Program-made: the position numbers and the translations under genes
Part shown: piece by piece, positions 26,612 to 36,109 of the stretch
Layout of the letters: every line of letters starts with the position of its first letter
Position numbering within the stretch: position 1 is the stretch's first letter
NCBI RefSeq assembly: GCF_000719865.1
Contig: NZ_JOID01000016.1
Location: 186,001 to 250,000 of the forward strand
Source of the DNA: Streptomyces albus subsp. albus
Lineage (GTDB): Bacteria > Actinomycetota > Actinomycetes > Streptomycetales > Streptomycetaceae
Direction: 5' to 3'
Length of the DNA stretch: 64,000 nucleotides
The notes under the pieces: model-generated
What the model was told of the DNA's origin: nothing
The model's input: the letters and a program-made list of their open reading frames with translations, nothing else
The model's database searches: none

Positions 26612-27721
26612 ATGCGCATCACCAGAGGCCTCGGCGCCGCGACGGCGGCGCTTCTCCTCACCTCCGCGCTCGGCGCCTGCGGCCAGGACTCCACCGGCGT
26701 CGACGACGACGGCAAGAAGGACGCCAAGGGCGGCACCATCGGCCTGGCCATGCCCACCAAGTCGTCCGAGCGCTGGATAGCCGACGGCCGGAACATGGCC
26801 GAGCAGTTCCGGGCCAAGGGCTACAAGACCGACCTCCAGTACGGCAACGACGACGTCGACGAGCAGGTCGCCCAGATCGAGAACATGATCGCCAAGGGGC
26901 ACGACCTCCTCGTCATCGCGGCGATCGACAGCGCGGCGCTCACCAATGTGCTGGACCGGGCGGCCGAGGCGAACATCCCCGTCATCGCCTACGACCGGCT
27001 GCTGATGGGCACCGAACACGTCGACTACTACGCCACGTTCGACAACTTCAAGGTCGGCGTGCAGCAGGGCACGTACATCGCCGACAAGCTCGGGCTGAAG
27101 GAGGAGGGCGGCGAGAAGGGCCCCTTCACCATCGAGCTGTTCGCGGGCTCCCCCGACGACAACAACACCCGCTTCTTCTTCAACGGCGCGATGAGCGTGC
27201 TGAAGCCGTACATCGACGACAAGAAGCTCGTCGTCCGCTCCAAGCAGACCAAGCTCAACCAGATCACCACCCTCCGCTGGGACGGCGGCACGGCGCAGCG
27301 CCGGATGGACGACCTGCTGAGCAAGTCCTACACCTCGGCCGAGCTGGACGCCGTGCTCTCCCCGTACGACGGGATCTCCATCGGCATCCTCTCCGCGCTC
27401 AAGAGCGTGGGCTACGGCAGCAAGGACAAGCCGTACCCGGTGATCACCGGGCAGGACGCCGAGAAGGCCTCCGTGAAGTCGATCATCGCGGGTGAGCAGA
27501 CCCAGACCATCTACAAGGACACCCGGAAGCTGGCCAAGGCCACCGTCCAGATGGGCCACGCGATGCTGACCGGCGGCAAGCCGGAGGTCAACGACACCAA
27601 GACCTACGACAACGGCAAGAAGGTCGTGCCGGCCTACCTCCTCCAGCCGGTGAGCATCGACAAGTCCAACACCCAGCTGCTCGTCGACGAGGGCTACTAC
27701 AAAGCCTCCGAGCTGAAGTAA
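26612..27721 (+). CDS. chvE: ChvE-type sugar-binding lipoprotein
   Basis: A 369-aa solute-binding protein of the multiple monosaccharide ABC importer. The signal peptide ends in a lipobox, SALGAC, with lipidation Cys23. The Peripla_BP_4 fold shows [36 protein letters not shown] and VIAYDRLL, as in ChvE/XylF. ChvE proteins bind aldoses such as galactose, glucose, arabinose and xylose. ATG 26612 has GGAAGGA upstream. Its frame is open further left, but the signal peptide fixes the start. Confidence 0.92.
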   Translation: MRITRGLGAATAALLLTSALGACGQDSTGVDDDGKKDAKGGTIGLAMPTKSSERWIADGRNMAEQFRAKGYKTDLQYGNDDVDEQVAQIENMIAKGHDLLVIAAIDSAALTNVLDRAAEANIPVIAYDRLLMGTEHVDYYATFDNFKVGVQQGTYIADKLGLKEEGGEKGPFTIELFAGSPDDNNTRFFFNGAMSVLKPYIDDKKLVVRSKQTKLNQITTLRWDGGTAQRRMDDLLSKSYTSAELDAVLSPYDGISIGILSALKSVGYGSKDKPYPVITGQDAEKASVKSIIAGEQTQTIYKDTRKLAKATVQMGHAMLTGGKPEVNDTKTYDNGKKVVPAYLLQPVSIDKSNTQLLVDEGYYKASELK

Positions 27722-27736
27722 GGGACGGCGGTCATC

Positions 27737-29347
27737 ATGCAAGCGGCCACCGGCACGGCGGGCGGCCCGGGGGCGGCGCCACCCGGGCACCCCGTGCTCG
27801 AGATGCGCTCCATCACCAAGACGTTCCCGGGCGTCAAGGCCCTGTCCGGCGTCGAACTCACCGTGCGCGAGGGGGAGATCCACGCGATCTGCGGGGAGAA
27901 CGGCGCCGGGAAGTCCACCCTGATGAAGGTCCTCAGCGGGGTCCACCCGCACGGCGGTTACGAGGGCGAGATCGTCTTCCGCGGCGAGCCCTGCGCCTTC
28001 AAGGACATCCGGGCCAGTGAGCGGCGCGGGATCGTCATCATCCACCAGGAGCTCGCCCTCGTCCCCTATCTCTCCATCGCGGAGAACATCTTCCTCGGCA
28101 ACGAGCACGCCACCCGCGGGGTGATCAACTGGAACGACACCCTGGGGCACGCCCGCCGGCTGCTGCGGCGGGTCGGGCTCACCGACTCCCCGCACACCCG
28201 GATCGCCGACATCGGCGTGGGCAAGCAGCAGCTCGTGGAGATCGCCAAGGCGCTCGCCAAGGAGGTGAAGCTCCTCATCCTCGACGAGCCCACCGCCGCG
28301 CTCAACGACGCGGACAGCGCCAAACTCCTCGATCTGCTGCTGGAGTTCAAGGCGCAGGGCATCTCCTGCATCCTCATCTCGCACAAGCTGAACGAGATCC
28401 GGCGGGTCGCCGACTCCGTGACCGTCCTGCGGGACGGCCGGACCATCGAGACCCTCACCGTCCGGGAGACCGCCGACGCGGAACCGGCCGTCTCCGAGGA
28501 GCGGATCATCCGCGGCATGGTCGGCCGCGACCTGGATCACCGCTTCCCGGAGCGCACCCACTACACGGGCCCGGGCGCCGGGGAGACGGCCCTGCGGATC
28601 GCGGACTGGACCGTGCACCACCCCATCGACCAGCAGCGGAAGGTGGTCGACGGGGTGTCCCTGGAGGTGCGGCGCGGCGAGATCGTCGGCATCGCCGGGC
28701 TGATGGGCGCGGGCCGCACCGAGCTGGCGATGAGCGTCTTCGGGCGCAGCTACGGGCGGCACGCCGCGGGCCGGGTCCTGCTGCACGGCAAGGAGGTCTC
28801 CACGCGGACCGTGCCGGAAGCCGTCGCGCACGGCATCGCGTACGTCACCGAGGACCGCAAGACCTACGGGCTCAACCTCGGTGACGACGTGGCCCGCAAC
28901 ATCTCCATCGCCTCGCTGCCCAAGGTCGCCCGGCGCGGTGTCGTCAGCGAGCACGAGGAGGCCCGGGTCGCCGAGCGGTTTCGGGCGTCGATGAACATCA
29001 AGACCCCCACGGTGTTCGAGACCGTGAACCGGCTGAGCGGCGGCAACCAGCAGAAGGTCGTCCTCAGCAAATGGATCTTCGCGGGCCCCGAGGTGCTGAT
29101 CCTCGACGAACCCACCCGCGGCATCGACGTGGGGGCGAAGTACGAGATCTACACGGTCATCAACGATCTCGCCGCCCAGGGCAAGGCCGTGGTCTTCATC
29201 TCCTCCGAGCTGCCGGAGCTGCTGGGGATGTGCGACCGGATCTACACGATGGCCGCCGGCCGGCTCACCGGGGAGATCCCCCGGGCCGAGGCCACCCAGG
29301 AAGTGCTGATGCGCCACATGACCATGGACAGGGGACGGACCCGATGA
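27737..29347 (+). CDS. mmsA: MmsA-type sugar ABC transporter ATPase
   Basis: A 536-aa protein with two fused ABC domains, as in XylG/MglA/AraG. The first has the intact Walker [10 protein letters not shown] and Walker [12 protein letters not shown]. The second has a degenerate Walker A (GLMGAGRTE), the signature LSGGNQQK and Walker [14 protein letters not shown]. This asymmetry is normal for the family. It lies 15 bases after the binding protein and its stop overlaps the permease start. Confidence 0.94.
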   Translation: MQAATGTAGGPGAAPPGHPVLEMRSITKTFPGVKALSGVELTVREGEIHAICGENGAGKSTLMKVLSGVHPHGGYEGEIVFRGEPCAFKDIRASERRGIVIIHQELALVPYLSIAENIFLGNEHATRGVINWNDTLGHARRLLRRVGLTDSPHTRIADIGVGKQQLVEIAKALAKEVKLLILDEPTAALNDADSAKLLDLLLEFKAQGISCILISHKLNEIRRVADSVTVLRDGRTIETLTVRETADAEPAVSEERIIRGMVGRDLDHRFPERTHYTGPGAGETALRIADWTVHHPIDQQRKVVDGVSLEVRRGEIVGIAGLMGAGRTELAMSVFGRSYGRHAAGRVLLHGKEVSTRTVPEAVAHGIAYVTEDRKTYGLNLGDDVARNISIASLPKVARRGVVSEHEEARVAERFRASMNIKTPTVFETVNRLSGGNQQKVVLSKWIFAGPEVLILDEPTRGIDVGAKYEIYTVINDLAAQGKAVVFISSELPELLGMCDRIYTMAAGRLTGEIPRAEATQEVLMRHMTMDRGRTR

Positions 29348-30600
29348 GCACCACGACCATCACCAAGGACGAGGGACCGGCGCCGGGTCCGGGCTCCGGC
29401 CCGGGCGCCGGGGGCGGCGCCGGGTCCGGACTCGCCGCGGCGCTGCTGCGCGGTGTCCGCGCCAATATGCGGCAGTACGGGATGCTGCTCGCGCTGGCGC
29501 TGATCGTCGTGCTGTTCCAGGTCTGGACGGACGGCATCCTGCTGAAGCCGCAGAACGTCACCAACCTGGTCCAGCAGAACAGCTACATCCTCATCCTGGC
29601 CATCGGCATGATGATCGTGATCATCGCGGGCCACATCGATCTGTCCGTCGGCTCGCTGGCCGCCTTCGTGGGCTCCGCCGCGGGCGTGATGATGATCAAG
29701 AACGACATGCCGTGGGTGCTCGCGCTGGTGCTCTGCCTGCTCATCGGCGCCGCCGCCGGGGCCTGGCAGGGCTTCTGGATCGCCTATATCGGCATCCCGT
29801 CCTTCATCGTCACCCTCGCCGGGATGCTGCTGTTCCGCGGCGCCACCCAGATCCTGCTGGAGGGCCAGACCCTGCGGCCCTTCCCGGACGGCTTCCAGTC
29901 CCTGGGCAACGGCTTCATCCCCGAGCTGGGCCCGGACACCAACTACCACAACGCGACGCTGCTCATCGGCCTCGGCGTGGTCGTCTTCGTGCTGTGGCGG
30001 GAGTGGAGCGACCGCCGCCAGCAGCAGCGGTACGAGCTGGACGTCATCCCGATGGGGCTCTTCGTCGCCAAGTGCACCGCCCTGGTGGCGGCGGTCGTGG
30101 CCTTCACGCTGACCCTGGCGAGCTACCACGGCACACCGGTCGTGCTGCTCATCCTCGTGGGCCTGCTGATGGCCCTGGGCTTCGTGATGCGCAACGCGAT
30201 CATCGGCCGGCACGTCTACGCCCTCGGCGGCAACCAGGCGGCGGCCAAGCTGTCCGGCGTCAAGGACAAGCGCGTCACCTTCCTGGTCTTCGTGAACATG
30301 GGGGTCCTCGCGGCCCTGGCGGGAGTCGTCTACGCGGCCCGGCTGACCGCAGCCACCCCCAACGCCGGTATCAACTTCGAACTGGAGGCCATCGCCGCCG
30401 CCTTCATCGGCGGTGCCTCGGCCACCGGCGGCGTCGGCACCGTCCTCGGCGCCATCATCGGCGGCCTGGTGCTCGGCGTGCTCAACAACGGTATGTCCCT
30501 GGTCGGCATCGGCTCGGACTACCAGCAGGTCATCAAGGGTCTGGTGCTTCTCGCGGCCGTCGGCTTCGACGTCTGGAACAAGCGCCGGGTCGGTTCGTAG
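29344..30600 (+). CDS. mmsB: MmsB-type sugar ABC transporter permease
   Basis: A 418-aa permease of the BPD_transp_2 family with about ten helices. Family blocks: [22 protein letters not shown], the central loop [14 protein letters not shown], and [44 protein letters not shown]. The N-terminus is a Gly/Pro-rich tail. The ATG at 29344 overlaps the ATPase stop (ATGA). It completes the ChvE-MmsAB importer. Confidence 0.94.
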   Translation: MSTTTITKDEGPAPGPGSGPGAGGGAGSGLAAALLRGVRANMRQYGMLLALALIVVLFQVWTDGILLKPQNVTNLVQQNSYILILAIGMMIVIIAGHIDLSVGSLAAFVGSAAGVMMIKNDMPWVLALVLCLLIGAAAGAWQGFWIAYIGIPSFIVTLAGMLLFRGATQILLEGQTLRPFPDGFQSLGNGFIPELGPDTNYHNATLLIGLGVVVFVLWREWSDRRQQQRYELDVIPMGLFVAKCTALVAAVVAFTLTLASYHGTPVVLLILVGLLMALGFVMRNAIIGRHVYALGGNQAAAKLSGVKDKRVTFLVFVNMGVLAALAGVVYAARLTAATPNAGINFELEAIAAAFIGGASATGGVGTVLGAIIGGLVLGVLNNGMSLVGIGSDYQQVIKGLVLLAAVGFDVWNKRRVGS

Positions 30601-30612
30601 CCGGCCGCGGAC

Positions 30613-30636
30613 GGCCCCGGGCCACGCCCCGGGGCC
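30613..30636 (+). terminator. hairpin after the importer genes
   Basis: GGCCCCGGG (30613-30621) pairs with CCCGGGGCC (30628-30636), 12 bases after the permease stop and before the epimerase gene. It may terminate or partially attenuate transcription, or stabilise the importer mRNA. Confidence 0.55.
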
Positions 30637-30689
30637 GAGCACCCTCTGCCCGTTTGTCCCCTTGTCCCCTTTGAGAGGATCGGCACGGC

Positions 30690-31910
30690 ATGACATCGAG
30701 ACGCACGGTGATAGCGGCTGCGGCCGCTGGATTGGCGGCAGGCATGACGACACCAGGCGCGGCGCAGGCCCGGGACCGGGCCGGAGTCGCAAGCGGCGGC
30801 GAGGCCGGGGCCGGGGCCGGGATCGCGGGGGAGGCCGGACCCGCGGGGCGGGGACTCCCCACCCGGGAGGGCTTCGGCAGCCTCCCGGACGGCACCAAGG
30901 TCGACCGCTGGACCCTCGCCCGCGGCGGCACCCGGCTGCGGGTGCTGTCGTACGGCGGGATCGTCCAGTCCCTGGAGATCCCCGACCGGCACGGCCGCAC
31001 GGCCAATGTCTCCCTCGGCTTCGCGGACCTCGCCTCGTACACCGAGAACAGCCCGTTCTTCGGCGCGCTGATCGGCCGCTACGGCAACCGCATCGCCGAA
31101 GGCCGCTTCACCCTCGACGGCAAGGAGTACCAACTCCCGCTCAACGACGGGGAGAACAGCCTGCACGGCGGCGACCGGGGCTTCGACAAGCGGGTCTGGG
31201 ACATCGAGCCCTTCGCGCGGGACGGCGAGGCGGGCCTGACCCTCACCCGGGTCAGCCCGGACGGCGAGATGGGCTACCCGGGCGAGCTGACGGTGCGGGT
31301 GGACTACATCCTGACCTCCCGCGGGGACTTCCGCATCGTCTACGAGGCGACCACGGACGCCCCCACGGTCGTCAACCTCACCAACCACACGTACTTCAAC
31401 CTCGGCGGCGAGGGCACCGGCACCGTCCTGGACCACGAACTGCGGCTCGACGCCTCCCGCATCACCCCGGTGGACGCCTCGCTCATCCCCACCGGCAAGC
31501 TCCTCCCCGTGGCCGGCACCCCCTTCGACTTCCGCCGCGCGAAGCCGATCGGCCGGGACCTCCGCGAGGGGCACGAGCAGGTGCTGTACGGCCGGGGCAT
31601 CGACCACAACTACGTGCTGGACAAGGGCAAGACCGGCCGCCCGCGCCACGCGATGACGGTCACCGACCCGCGCTCGGGCCGCACCATGCGGATCGCCACC
31701 ACCGAGCCGGGCGTGCAGCTCTACACCGGCAACTTCCTGGACGCCACCTACGCCGGCACCTCCGGCCGGGTCTACCGCCAGGGCGACGGCTTCTGCCTGG
31801 AGACCCAGCACTTCCCGGACTCCCCGAACCAGCCGTCGTTCCCGTCCACGGTCCTCCGCCCCGGCGAGACCTACCGCTCGGAGACGGTCCACTCCTTCTC
31901 GGCCCGCTGA
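30690..31910 (+). CDS. Tat-exported aldose 1-epimerase
   Basis: A 406-aa galactose-mutarotase family enzyme that interconverts sugar anomers. It has a twin-arginine signal (SRRTVIAAAAAGLAAG) followed by a low-complexity Gly/Ala linker to about residue 55. The catalytic region shows HGGDRGFDKRVW, the active-site His in LTNHTYFNLGG, and the catalytic base Glu in ATTEPGVQLYTGNF. Secretion through Tat is common for Streptomyces members. It probably works outside the cell to present the right anomer to the ChvE importer. Confidence 0.9.
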   Translation: MTSRRTVIAAAAAGLAAGMTTPGAAQARDRAGVASGGEAGAGAGIAGEAGPAGRGLPTREGFGSLPDGTKVDRWTLARGGTRLRVLSYGGIVQSLEIPDRHGRTANVSLGFADLASYTENSPFFGALIGRYGNRIAEGRFTLDGKEYQLPLNDGENSLHGGDRGFDKRVWDIEPFARDGEAGLTLTRVSPDGEMGYPGELTVRVDYILTSRGDFRIVYEATTDAPTVVNLTNHTYFNLGGEGTGTVLDHELRLDASRITPVDASLIPTGKLLPVAGTPFDFRRAKPIGRDLREGHEQVLYGRGIDHNYVLDKGKTGRPRHAMTVTDPRSGRTMRIATTEPGVQLYTGNFLDATYAGTSGRVYRQGDGFCLETQHFPDSPNQPSFPSTVLRPGETYRSETVHSFSAR

Positions 31911-32134
31911 CCACCCGGCCCGGGCCTCCGCCTCATGGGGGCGAGGCGGAGGCCCGGAGCGGGATGAGTCGAGCCGGACTCAGCGCGCTCGTTCAGCGGA
32001 ACCAGCCCCAGATCGGTGACACAGCGGCGGCAGGCATACCACCGGCACCCCGCACCGAGCCCCGCCTCGACGCCCCGGACCGGCACGGTGTCCGGAGCGA
32101 GCAGCTCGTGCCACGCGCACCATCGCAGCCTCAC
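31871..32134 (-). CDS. small hypothetical protein
   Basis: An 87-aa frame starting GTG 32134, which overlaps the stop of the preceding small gene by four bases (GTGA). The first 50 residues look like a conserved compact domain with WCAWHELLAP, WYACRRCV and a likely zinc pair (CRRC); the last 35 are Arg/Pro-rich and cross the epimerase terminator, so the real product may be only the N-terminal part. It is the third of three coupled small genes. Function unknown. Confidence 0.5.
   Translation of the reverse strand: MRLRWCAWHELLAPDTVPVRGVEAGLGAGCRWYACRRCVTDLGLVPLNERAESGSTHPAPGLRLAPMRRRPGPGGQRAEKEWTVSER
31920..31957 (+). terminator. 15-bp perfect terminator hairpin
   Basis: 31920-31934 and 31943-31957 are exactly complementary with an 8-base loop, beginning 10 bases after the epimerase stop. 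It also lies inside the 3' part of the opposite-strand gene at 31871-32134. Confidence 0.75.
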
Positions 32135-32328
32135 CGCCCGGCCGCGTCCCGGTCCCGGCGGGCCCGCGCGACCGACTCGATCAGACCGATCGGATCCGCT
32201 CCGGGGAGCGGCGGAAACTCCGCGACGTGGCCGGGACAGGCGTACACAACGGCCCCGGTGGCAGCACCGTCCCGCGCGCCGACCCGCACCAGTTGACCGA
32301 GGTGACCGCACCGCGCACACTGCCTCAC
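32131..32328 (-). CDS. small zinc-ribbon-like protein
   Basis: A 65-aa protein beginning GTG 32328. It contains CARC near the N-terminus and a second Cys/His cluster (YACPGHVAEF), suggesting a small metal-binding fold. It overlaps both neighbours by four bases (GTGA), so the trio 32801-31871 is one translationally coupled operon downstream of the XRE-TPR regulator. Function unknown. Confidence 0.6.
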   Translation of the reverse strand: MRQCARCGHLGQLVRVGARDGAATGAVVYACPGHVAEFPPLPGADPIGLIESVARARRDRDAAGR

Positions 32329-32801
32329 CGGGCGGACCCTCCGGTGGCGAGGGCCGCCGCGTAGGCCCCGTACAGGGCATCGGCGTCCGTCAGCACGGCG
32401 GGCTCGGCAGTCGGTGGAACGATCCACGTGCGCCGGTGCCGGGTGTGCGGCGCGACCACGCGCGGGTGAGGCACATCGACCTGCTCGGCCCGGGCCAGCA
32501 CCCGGGCGCCGGGCAGGTCCCAGCCATCGACCGCGCCCACCGGCACCATCACCTCGACGCCCTTCGGGCCGAGCAGGACGGGACCGACCTCCCCGAGGTT
32601 CTGCAGGATCTGCACGGTCCGCCACCCCTCGGCGGCCGGCAGCCGGACGACGTCCCAGGCGACCCCCACCGGCACCGTGACGAGCTCGTCCGCCAGCCAC
32701 GCGACGGCCGCCTGCCCGGGACTGCCACCCGCACGGCGGATCCACTCCAGCGCGGACACGGGTGGCGTGCCGGACGGGGCACTGCGATCGGTGGTGGACA
32801 C
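32325..32801 (-). CDS. hypothetical protein next to XRE regulator
   Basis: A 158-aa protein: SALEWIRRAGGSPGQAAVAWLADELVTVPVGVAWDVVRLP ... TWIVPPTAEPAVLTDADALYGAYAAAL. This resembles an uncharacterised family that accompanies helix-turn-helix regulators in Streptomyces. It has no signal or membrane helix. ATG 32801 lies 16 bases after a strong dyad, so it is probably under specific control. It is the first gene of the small-gene trio. Confidence 0.7.
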   Translation of the reverse strand: MSTTDRSAPSGTPPVSALEWIRRAGGSPGQAAVAWLADELVTVPVGVAWDVVRLPAAEGWRTVQILQNLGEVGPVLLGPKGVEVMVPVGAVDGWDLPGARVLARAEQVDVPHPRVVAPHTRHRRTWIVPPTAEPAVLTDADALYGAYAAALATGGSAR

Positions 32802-32816
32802 GTCGGCACTCCCGGT

Positions 32817-32844
32817 CTCTCAGTGATCGATACATCACCGAGAG
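32817..32844. promoter_or_regulatory. 28-bp operator dyad before the small-gene trio
   Basis: CTCTCAGTGAT (32817-32827) and ATCACCGAGAG (32834-32844) are inverted repeats with a single mismatch around CGATAC. Placed 16 bases upstream of the 158-aa gene, it is a good candidate operator for the adjacent XRE-TPR regulator. Confidence 0.6.
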
Positions 32845-32926
32845 TAGGAATGCGCCGTGCCCGCCACCATGGCACTTTCTCTCGGGGCTGGGTGGATGTA
32901 CCAGGCACCGGGGCCAAGGGCCCGCG

Positions 32927-34105
32927 TCACACGGGGACACCGATCGCGTCGGCGAGTTCCCGCATCTCCGTTGTCAGCGTCCTCCGGCGACCGATGATCC
33001 GGCTGGTGATGTCGCGCGCGTACCGCTGCTGCCGCAGCCACTCCGGTCGTTCCGCGCGGAGCTCCTGCAGAATCCGCATCGCCTCTTCGTGCTGCCTCAG
33101 CCGCGCATGAGCATCCGCGACATCGAGCCGGTGCCGGGCGTGGCTGCTGCTCGGCGGTATATCCGCCGGCATCCTCGCCGCCAGGCGGAGGACCGTCTCC
33201 GGCCGGCCCTGGACAGCGGCGTGCTCGACCGCGTACTGCTGCACCCGCAGCGGCCCGAACCGGCGCATGCGGTCCACCTCGGCGACGTCATCCCGGCCCA
33301 GCGCGGCCGCCGCGGCCCGGGCCAGCCGCAGTGCGTCCGCCGCCTCCCCGGGGCGGTTGTCCCGCACCGCTGCCGCGCCCGTGCGCAGCAGCATCCAACC
33401 CCATGCGGCGAGTTCGGCCGGGGTGGCGCGGGACATGCGGGGCTCTGTCTCGTCCGCCCACCGCACGGACAGTTTCCGCGCCTCCTCCAACCGGCCCTGG
33501 CGGAGCATGAGCCAGGCCATGGTGCTGACCGTGGCGGCACCGTCCAGCCGGTCCGGGGCCATGTCCAGCGCACGGTCGAGGGCTGCGGCCGCGCCCTCGT
33601 ACTGCCGTGTCTGCGTCAGCAGCCACCCGGCGAGTTGGAGCACTCGGACCTGTACGGCGCGGGTCCGGCGGTCGGTGCCGGTCAGTGCGTCGGCGTCCCG
33701 GATCAGCGGAGGAACCACGGTCGCCAGGCCGCTCAAATTCACGGTGGCGAAGAGCGGTTCGGCTACGGCGAGAGCCCTGGAAACGCCTGCTGTGGTGGGC
33801 TCTTCGTCCAGGGTGTCGGCGGGCGGGGCCAGAAGCGCAGCCCGTACCGGCGACCACTGGTCCGTTGTGGCGGCGTCCGCCGGGTCGGCGTCTCGCCGCA
33901 GGAGCCGCGCCGTGGGGACCCGGAGCGCGACGGCCAGCAGCCGCGCCGTTTCCATCCTCGTGCCGGCCACTTCGCCCTGCTCCAGTTTTCGGATGAGGGA
34001 CAGGGAAACGCCGGACGAACCGGCCAGCTCACGTTGCGTCAAACCGCGCCGCTTGCGAACATCGCGCACTCGCGCGCCGATGTGGGTGTCGGTGTGCTCG
34101 GTCAT
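32927..34105 (-). CDS. XRE-family regulator with TPR-like domain
   Basis: A 392-aa protein. The N-terminal XRE helix-turn-helix covers about residues 9-60 (IGARVRDVRKRRGLTQRELAGSSGVSLSLIRKLEQGE). The remaining 300 residues are helical repeats of TPR type (RTRAVQVRVLQLAGWLLTQTRQYEGAAAALDRALDMAP ... RLEEARKL). This Rgg/PlcR-like architecture senses peptides or small molecules in other bacteria; the ligand is unknown here. ATG 34105. It is transcribed with or just ahead of the small-gene trio. Confidence 0.85.
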   Translation of the reverse strand: MTEHTDTHIGARVRDVRKRRGLTQRELAGSSGVSLSLIRKLEQGEVAGTRMETARLLAVALRVPTARLLRRDADPADAATTDQWSPVRAALLAPPADTLDEEPTTAGVSRALAVAEPLFATVNLSGLATVVPPLIRDADALTGTDRRTRAVQVRVLQLAGWLLTQTRQYEGAAAALDRALDMAPDRLDGAATVSTMAWLMLRQGRLEEARKLSVRWADETEPRMSRATPAELAAWGWMLLRTGAAAVRDNRPGEAADALRLARAAAAALGRDDVAEVDRMRRFGPLRVQQYAVEHAAVQGRPETVLRLAARMPADIPPSSSHARHRLDVADAHARLRQHEEAMRILQELRAERPEWLRQQRYARDITSRIIGRRRTLTTEMRELADAIGVPV

Positions 34106-34621
34106 TGCGCCCTCCGTTCCGCCGGACCTTCAAAACCGTATTCCCAGCCGGGCTTGGAGGGTGGCGAATGTCCCTTCGTCGTCACTCGGCCGGGGTGACC
34201 ATGCCCCGTGTACGGTCGACACTCGACCGAGGCGAGGTCGGCGCGACCACTGCGTTCCTGATCGTCACCCTGCTCTTCCCGGTCACCTCCCCGCTGGAAG
34301 CCGGCCATCGGTTTCCTGCAGCTTCCTGCGGCCATCCCCCCGTAAAACAGCACCAGCCGTGAACACCCCCGCGCCAGCGGGAAAGATGTGCCGTACTGGG
34401 CGGCGGCGGTGCGCGGGAGCGCTGTCTGGACCGGCGAAGCGGATGCAGCCTGCGTCCTGCCCCCCGACGCGGGGTGAGACGGAGGCTCGGGCCGTTGCCG
34501 GTTCCGCGAGCGGGCTCGCTGTGTGCAGAGGCAGGCGTTGTGCGCAGCTGCCTCTGCTCGCGGGCGGAAGACTGCTCATCTGTACTTCGATGTACATCAC
34601 CAACATGGGCGGAGGTGCGGT
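34106..34621. other. intergenic region, XRE-TPR / vapB
   Basis: 516 bases. The only open frame of note (about 34168-34362) encodes a short stretch with one hydrophobic segment (GATTAFLIVTLLFPV) and no ribosome site, so I do not call it. The rest holds the divergent promoters. The AT content rises at 34570-34605, a likely vapB promoter. Confidence 0.5.
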
Positions 34622-34843
34622 GTGTCCCTTGCGCAAATCGACATTGATGACGACGCCCTGCGGCGGGTCATGGCGCTCTCGAAGGCGAGGACGAAGAAGG
34701 AAGCGGTGAACCTCGCGCTCCACTTCTACGTCGAGCAGCAGGAGCGGGCGGCCCGCATCAGTCGCCACTTCGAGCGGGCGCGGGAGTGGGGAGCTGTCGA
34801 GGACGCCGAGGCTCTGCACCAGGCGGAGAAGCGCACCCGGTGA
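34622..34843 (+). CDS. VapB-type antitoxin
   Basis: A 73-aa ribbon-helix-helix antitoxin: the N-terminal strand QIDIDDDALRRVMALSKARTKKEAVNLALHFYVEQQER matches VapB/type II antitoxins, followed by a basic tail that normally wraps the toxin. GTG 34622 is preceded by GGAGG at 34611-34615. The normal partner, vapC, should start right at its stop, but only a damaged version is found. Confidence 0.78.
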   Translation: MSLAQIDIDDDALRRVMALSKARTKKEAVNLALHFYVEQQERAARISRHFERAREWGAVEDAEALHQAEKRTR

Positions 34844-35100
34844 GACGCGGTCGACGCCGGAGCCATGGCGTCCTGCTATCCGCAGCGCACCGAGTTTCTG
34901 TACAGCGCCCGGAACGGTCGCGAGTACGGCGAGATCGCCGAGATGTTCGCGGATCTCTACTCGGACGTGTCGGTGAACGCTGGACGCTGGATCGGCGCGG
35001 TGCGGCACCACATGGCCCAAGCCGGCGAGTACCGCAGGGATCTGCTGCCGGTCACCACCGACCGGGCCTCCGCCATGCCGGTCAGCAGCGGTCCGGGCGC
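34841..35100 (+). pseudogene. vapC toxin remnant (PIN domain fragment)
   Basis: Right after the antitoxin the frame encoding TEFLYSARNGREYGEIAEMFADLYSDVSV ... WIGAVRHHMAQAGEYRRDLLPVTTD resembles the middle of a VapC ribonuclease (the ILYSARxxxDY...-type helices). The N-terminal DxS catalytic motif and the conserved GPVDLLVA acidic segment are missing or altered, and the C-terminus degenerates into low-complexity sequence. I read it as a deletion-damaged toxin gene, which would leave the antitoxin as an orphan. Exact limits are uncertain. Confidence 0.55.
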
Positions 35101-35213
35101 CCCCGGAGCACCATGGCCGGGCGGCTGCCTCCCCGGCACCGCCGCCGGGGGCAACATGGCCCCACTGCAACCTGGTCCCTCCACGTCCCTCGCCTCCTCC
35201 GGTTCGTGAAAAG

Positions 35214-35236
35214 GTGTTGCGTCACATGCGACACAC
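35214..35236. promoter_or_regulatory. imperfect dyad before the DUF5753 regulator
   Basis: GTGTTGCG and GCGACACAC flank a central TCACAT region about 20 bases before the XRE/DUF5753 start. It could be an autoregulatory operator; the symmetry is imperfect. Confidence 0.35.
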
Positions 35237-35254
35237 GAGCCACGAGGGGACGCC

Positions 35255-36109
35255 ATGTCGCTGAGAAGCGCGCCGACAGCTCGTCAGGAGCGGCTGGGCG
35301 CCGAGTTGCGGAAGATGCGCGAGGCCGCGGGGGTCACGGCCCGCGACACCGCGAAACTTCTGGGGGTGGACCCCGCCAAGGTCAGCCATATCGAGGCAGG
35401 GCGGCTGGGGGTCAGCGAGGAGCGGCTGCGGCGGCTCGCGGCGTTCTACTCCTGCGGCGACAGCGCGCTCATCGACGCCCTCGTGGCCATCACCTACGAA
35501 CAGCGCGGCCAGGGCTGGTGGGAGGCGTACCGGGGCGTGCTGCCCGCCCCGCTGCTGGACCTCTCCGAGCTGGAGCACCACGCGACCCGGCTCCGCACCA
35601 TCCAGATCACCCACATCCCCGGCCTGTTACAGACCGAGGCGTACGCCCGCACCATCTTCGGCGCCGCCCTGCCCCCGCTGCCCAAGACGGAGCTGGAGGC
35701 CCGCGTCGCGCACCGCATGGAGCGGCAGTCCGTCCTGAGCCGGCACCGCACGTCCCCCTACGAGGTGGTCATCCACGAGGCCGCGCTGCGCATGCGCTTC
35801 GGCGGCCGCGCGGTGGTGCGCGAGCAGTTGAAGACCCTGCTGAGCCTGAGCGATCAGCCGTACATCAGCCTGCGCGTGATCCCCTTCGCCTCCGAGGCGC
35901 ACATCGGGTCCGGGCACGCGATGCTCTACGCCTGCGGGCCCGTACCGCAGCTCGACAGCGTGCAGGTCGACGCCGCGCACGGCATGGGGCTGCTCCACAC
36001 CGAGCCGCAACTGCGGAAGTACCGGACGCTCTTCGATGCCATCCACGCGGCGGCGCTCGGGGAGACCGAGTCGCGCGCCTTCATCCAGTCCGTCGTGGGC
36101 GAGCTGTGA
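35255..36109 (+). CDS. WhiJ-like XRE regulator (DUF5753)
   Basis: A 284-aa protein: an N-terminal XRE helix-turn-helix (LGAELRKMREAAGVTARDTAKLLGVDPAKVSHIEAGR) and the C-terminal DUF5753 domain (ITHIPGLLQTEAYAR ... SVLSRHRTSPYEVVIHEAALRMRFGG ... LRVIPF). Streptomyces carries dozens of these, many with a small DUF397 partner, as here; some, such as WhiJ, affect development. The stop overlaps the DUF397 start by four bases. Confidence 0.92.
   Translation: MSLRSAPTARQERLGAELRKMREAAGVTARDTAKLLGVDPAKVSHIEAGRLGVSEERLRRLAAFYSCGDSALIDALVAITYEQRGQGWWEAYRGVLPAPLLDLSELEHHATRLRTIQITHIPGLLQTEAYARTIFGAALPPLPKTELEARVAHRMERQSVLSRHRTSPYEVVIHEAALRMRFGGRAVVREQLKTLLSLSDQPYISLRVIPFASEAHIGSGHAMLYACGPVPQLDSVQVDAAHGMGLLHTEPQLRKYRTLFDAIHAAALGETESRAFIQSVVGEL

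Noticed and set aside
34105..34362. Small plus-strand frame with a hydrophobic stretch resembling a TadE-type N-terminus
   Set aside because: No ribosome site, short, and the likeness is limited to a few residues; likely antisense noise upstream of vapB.
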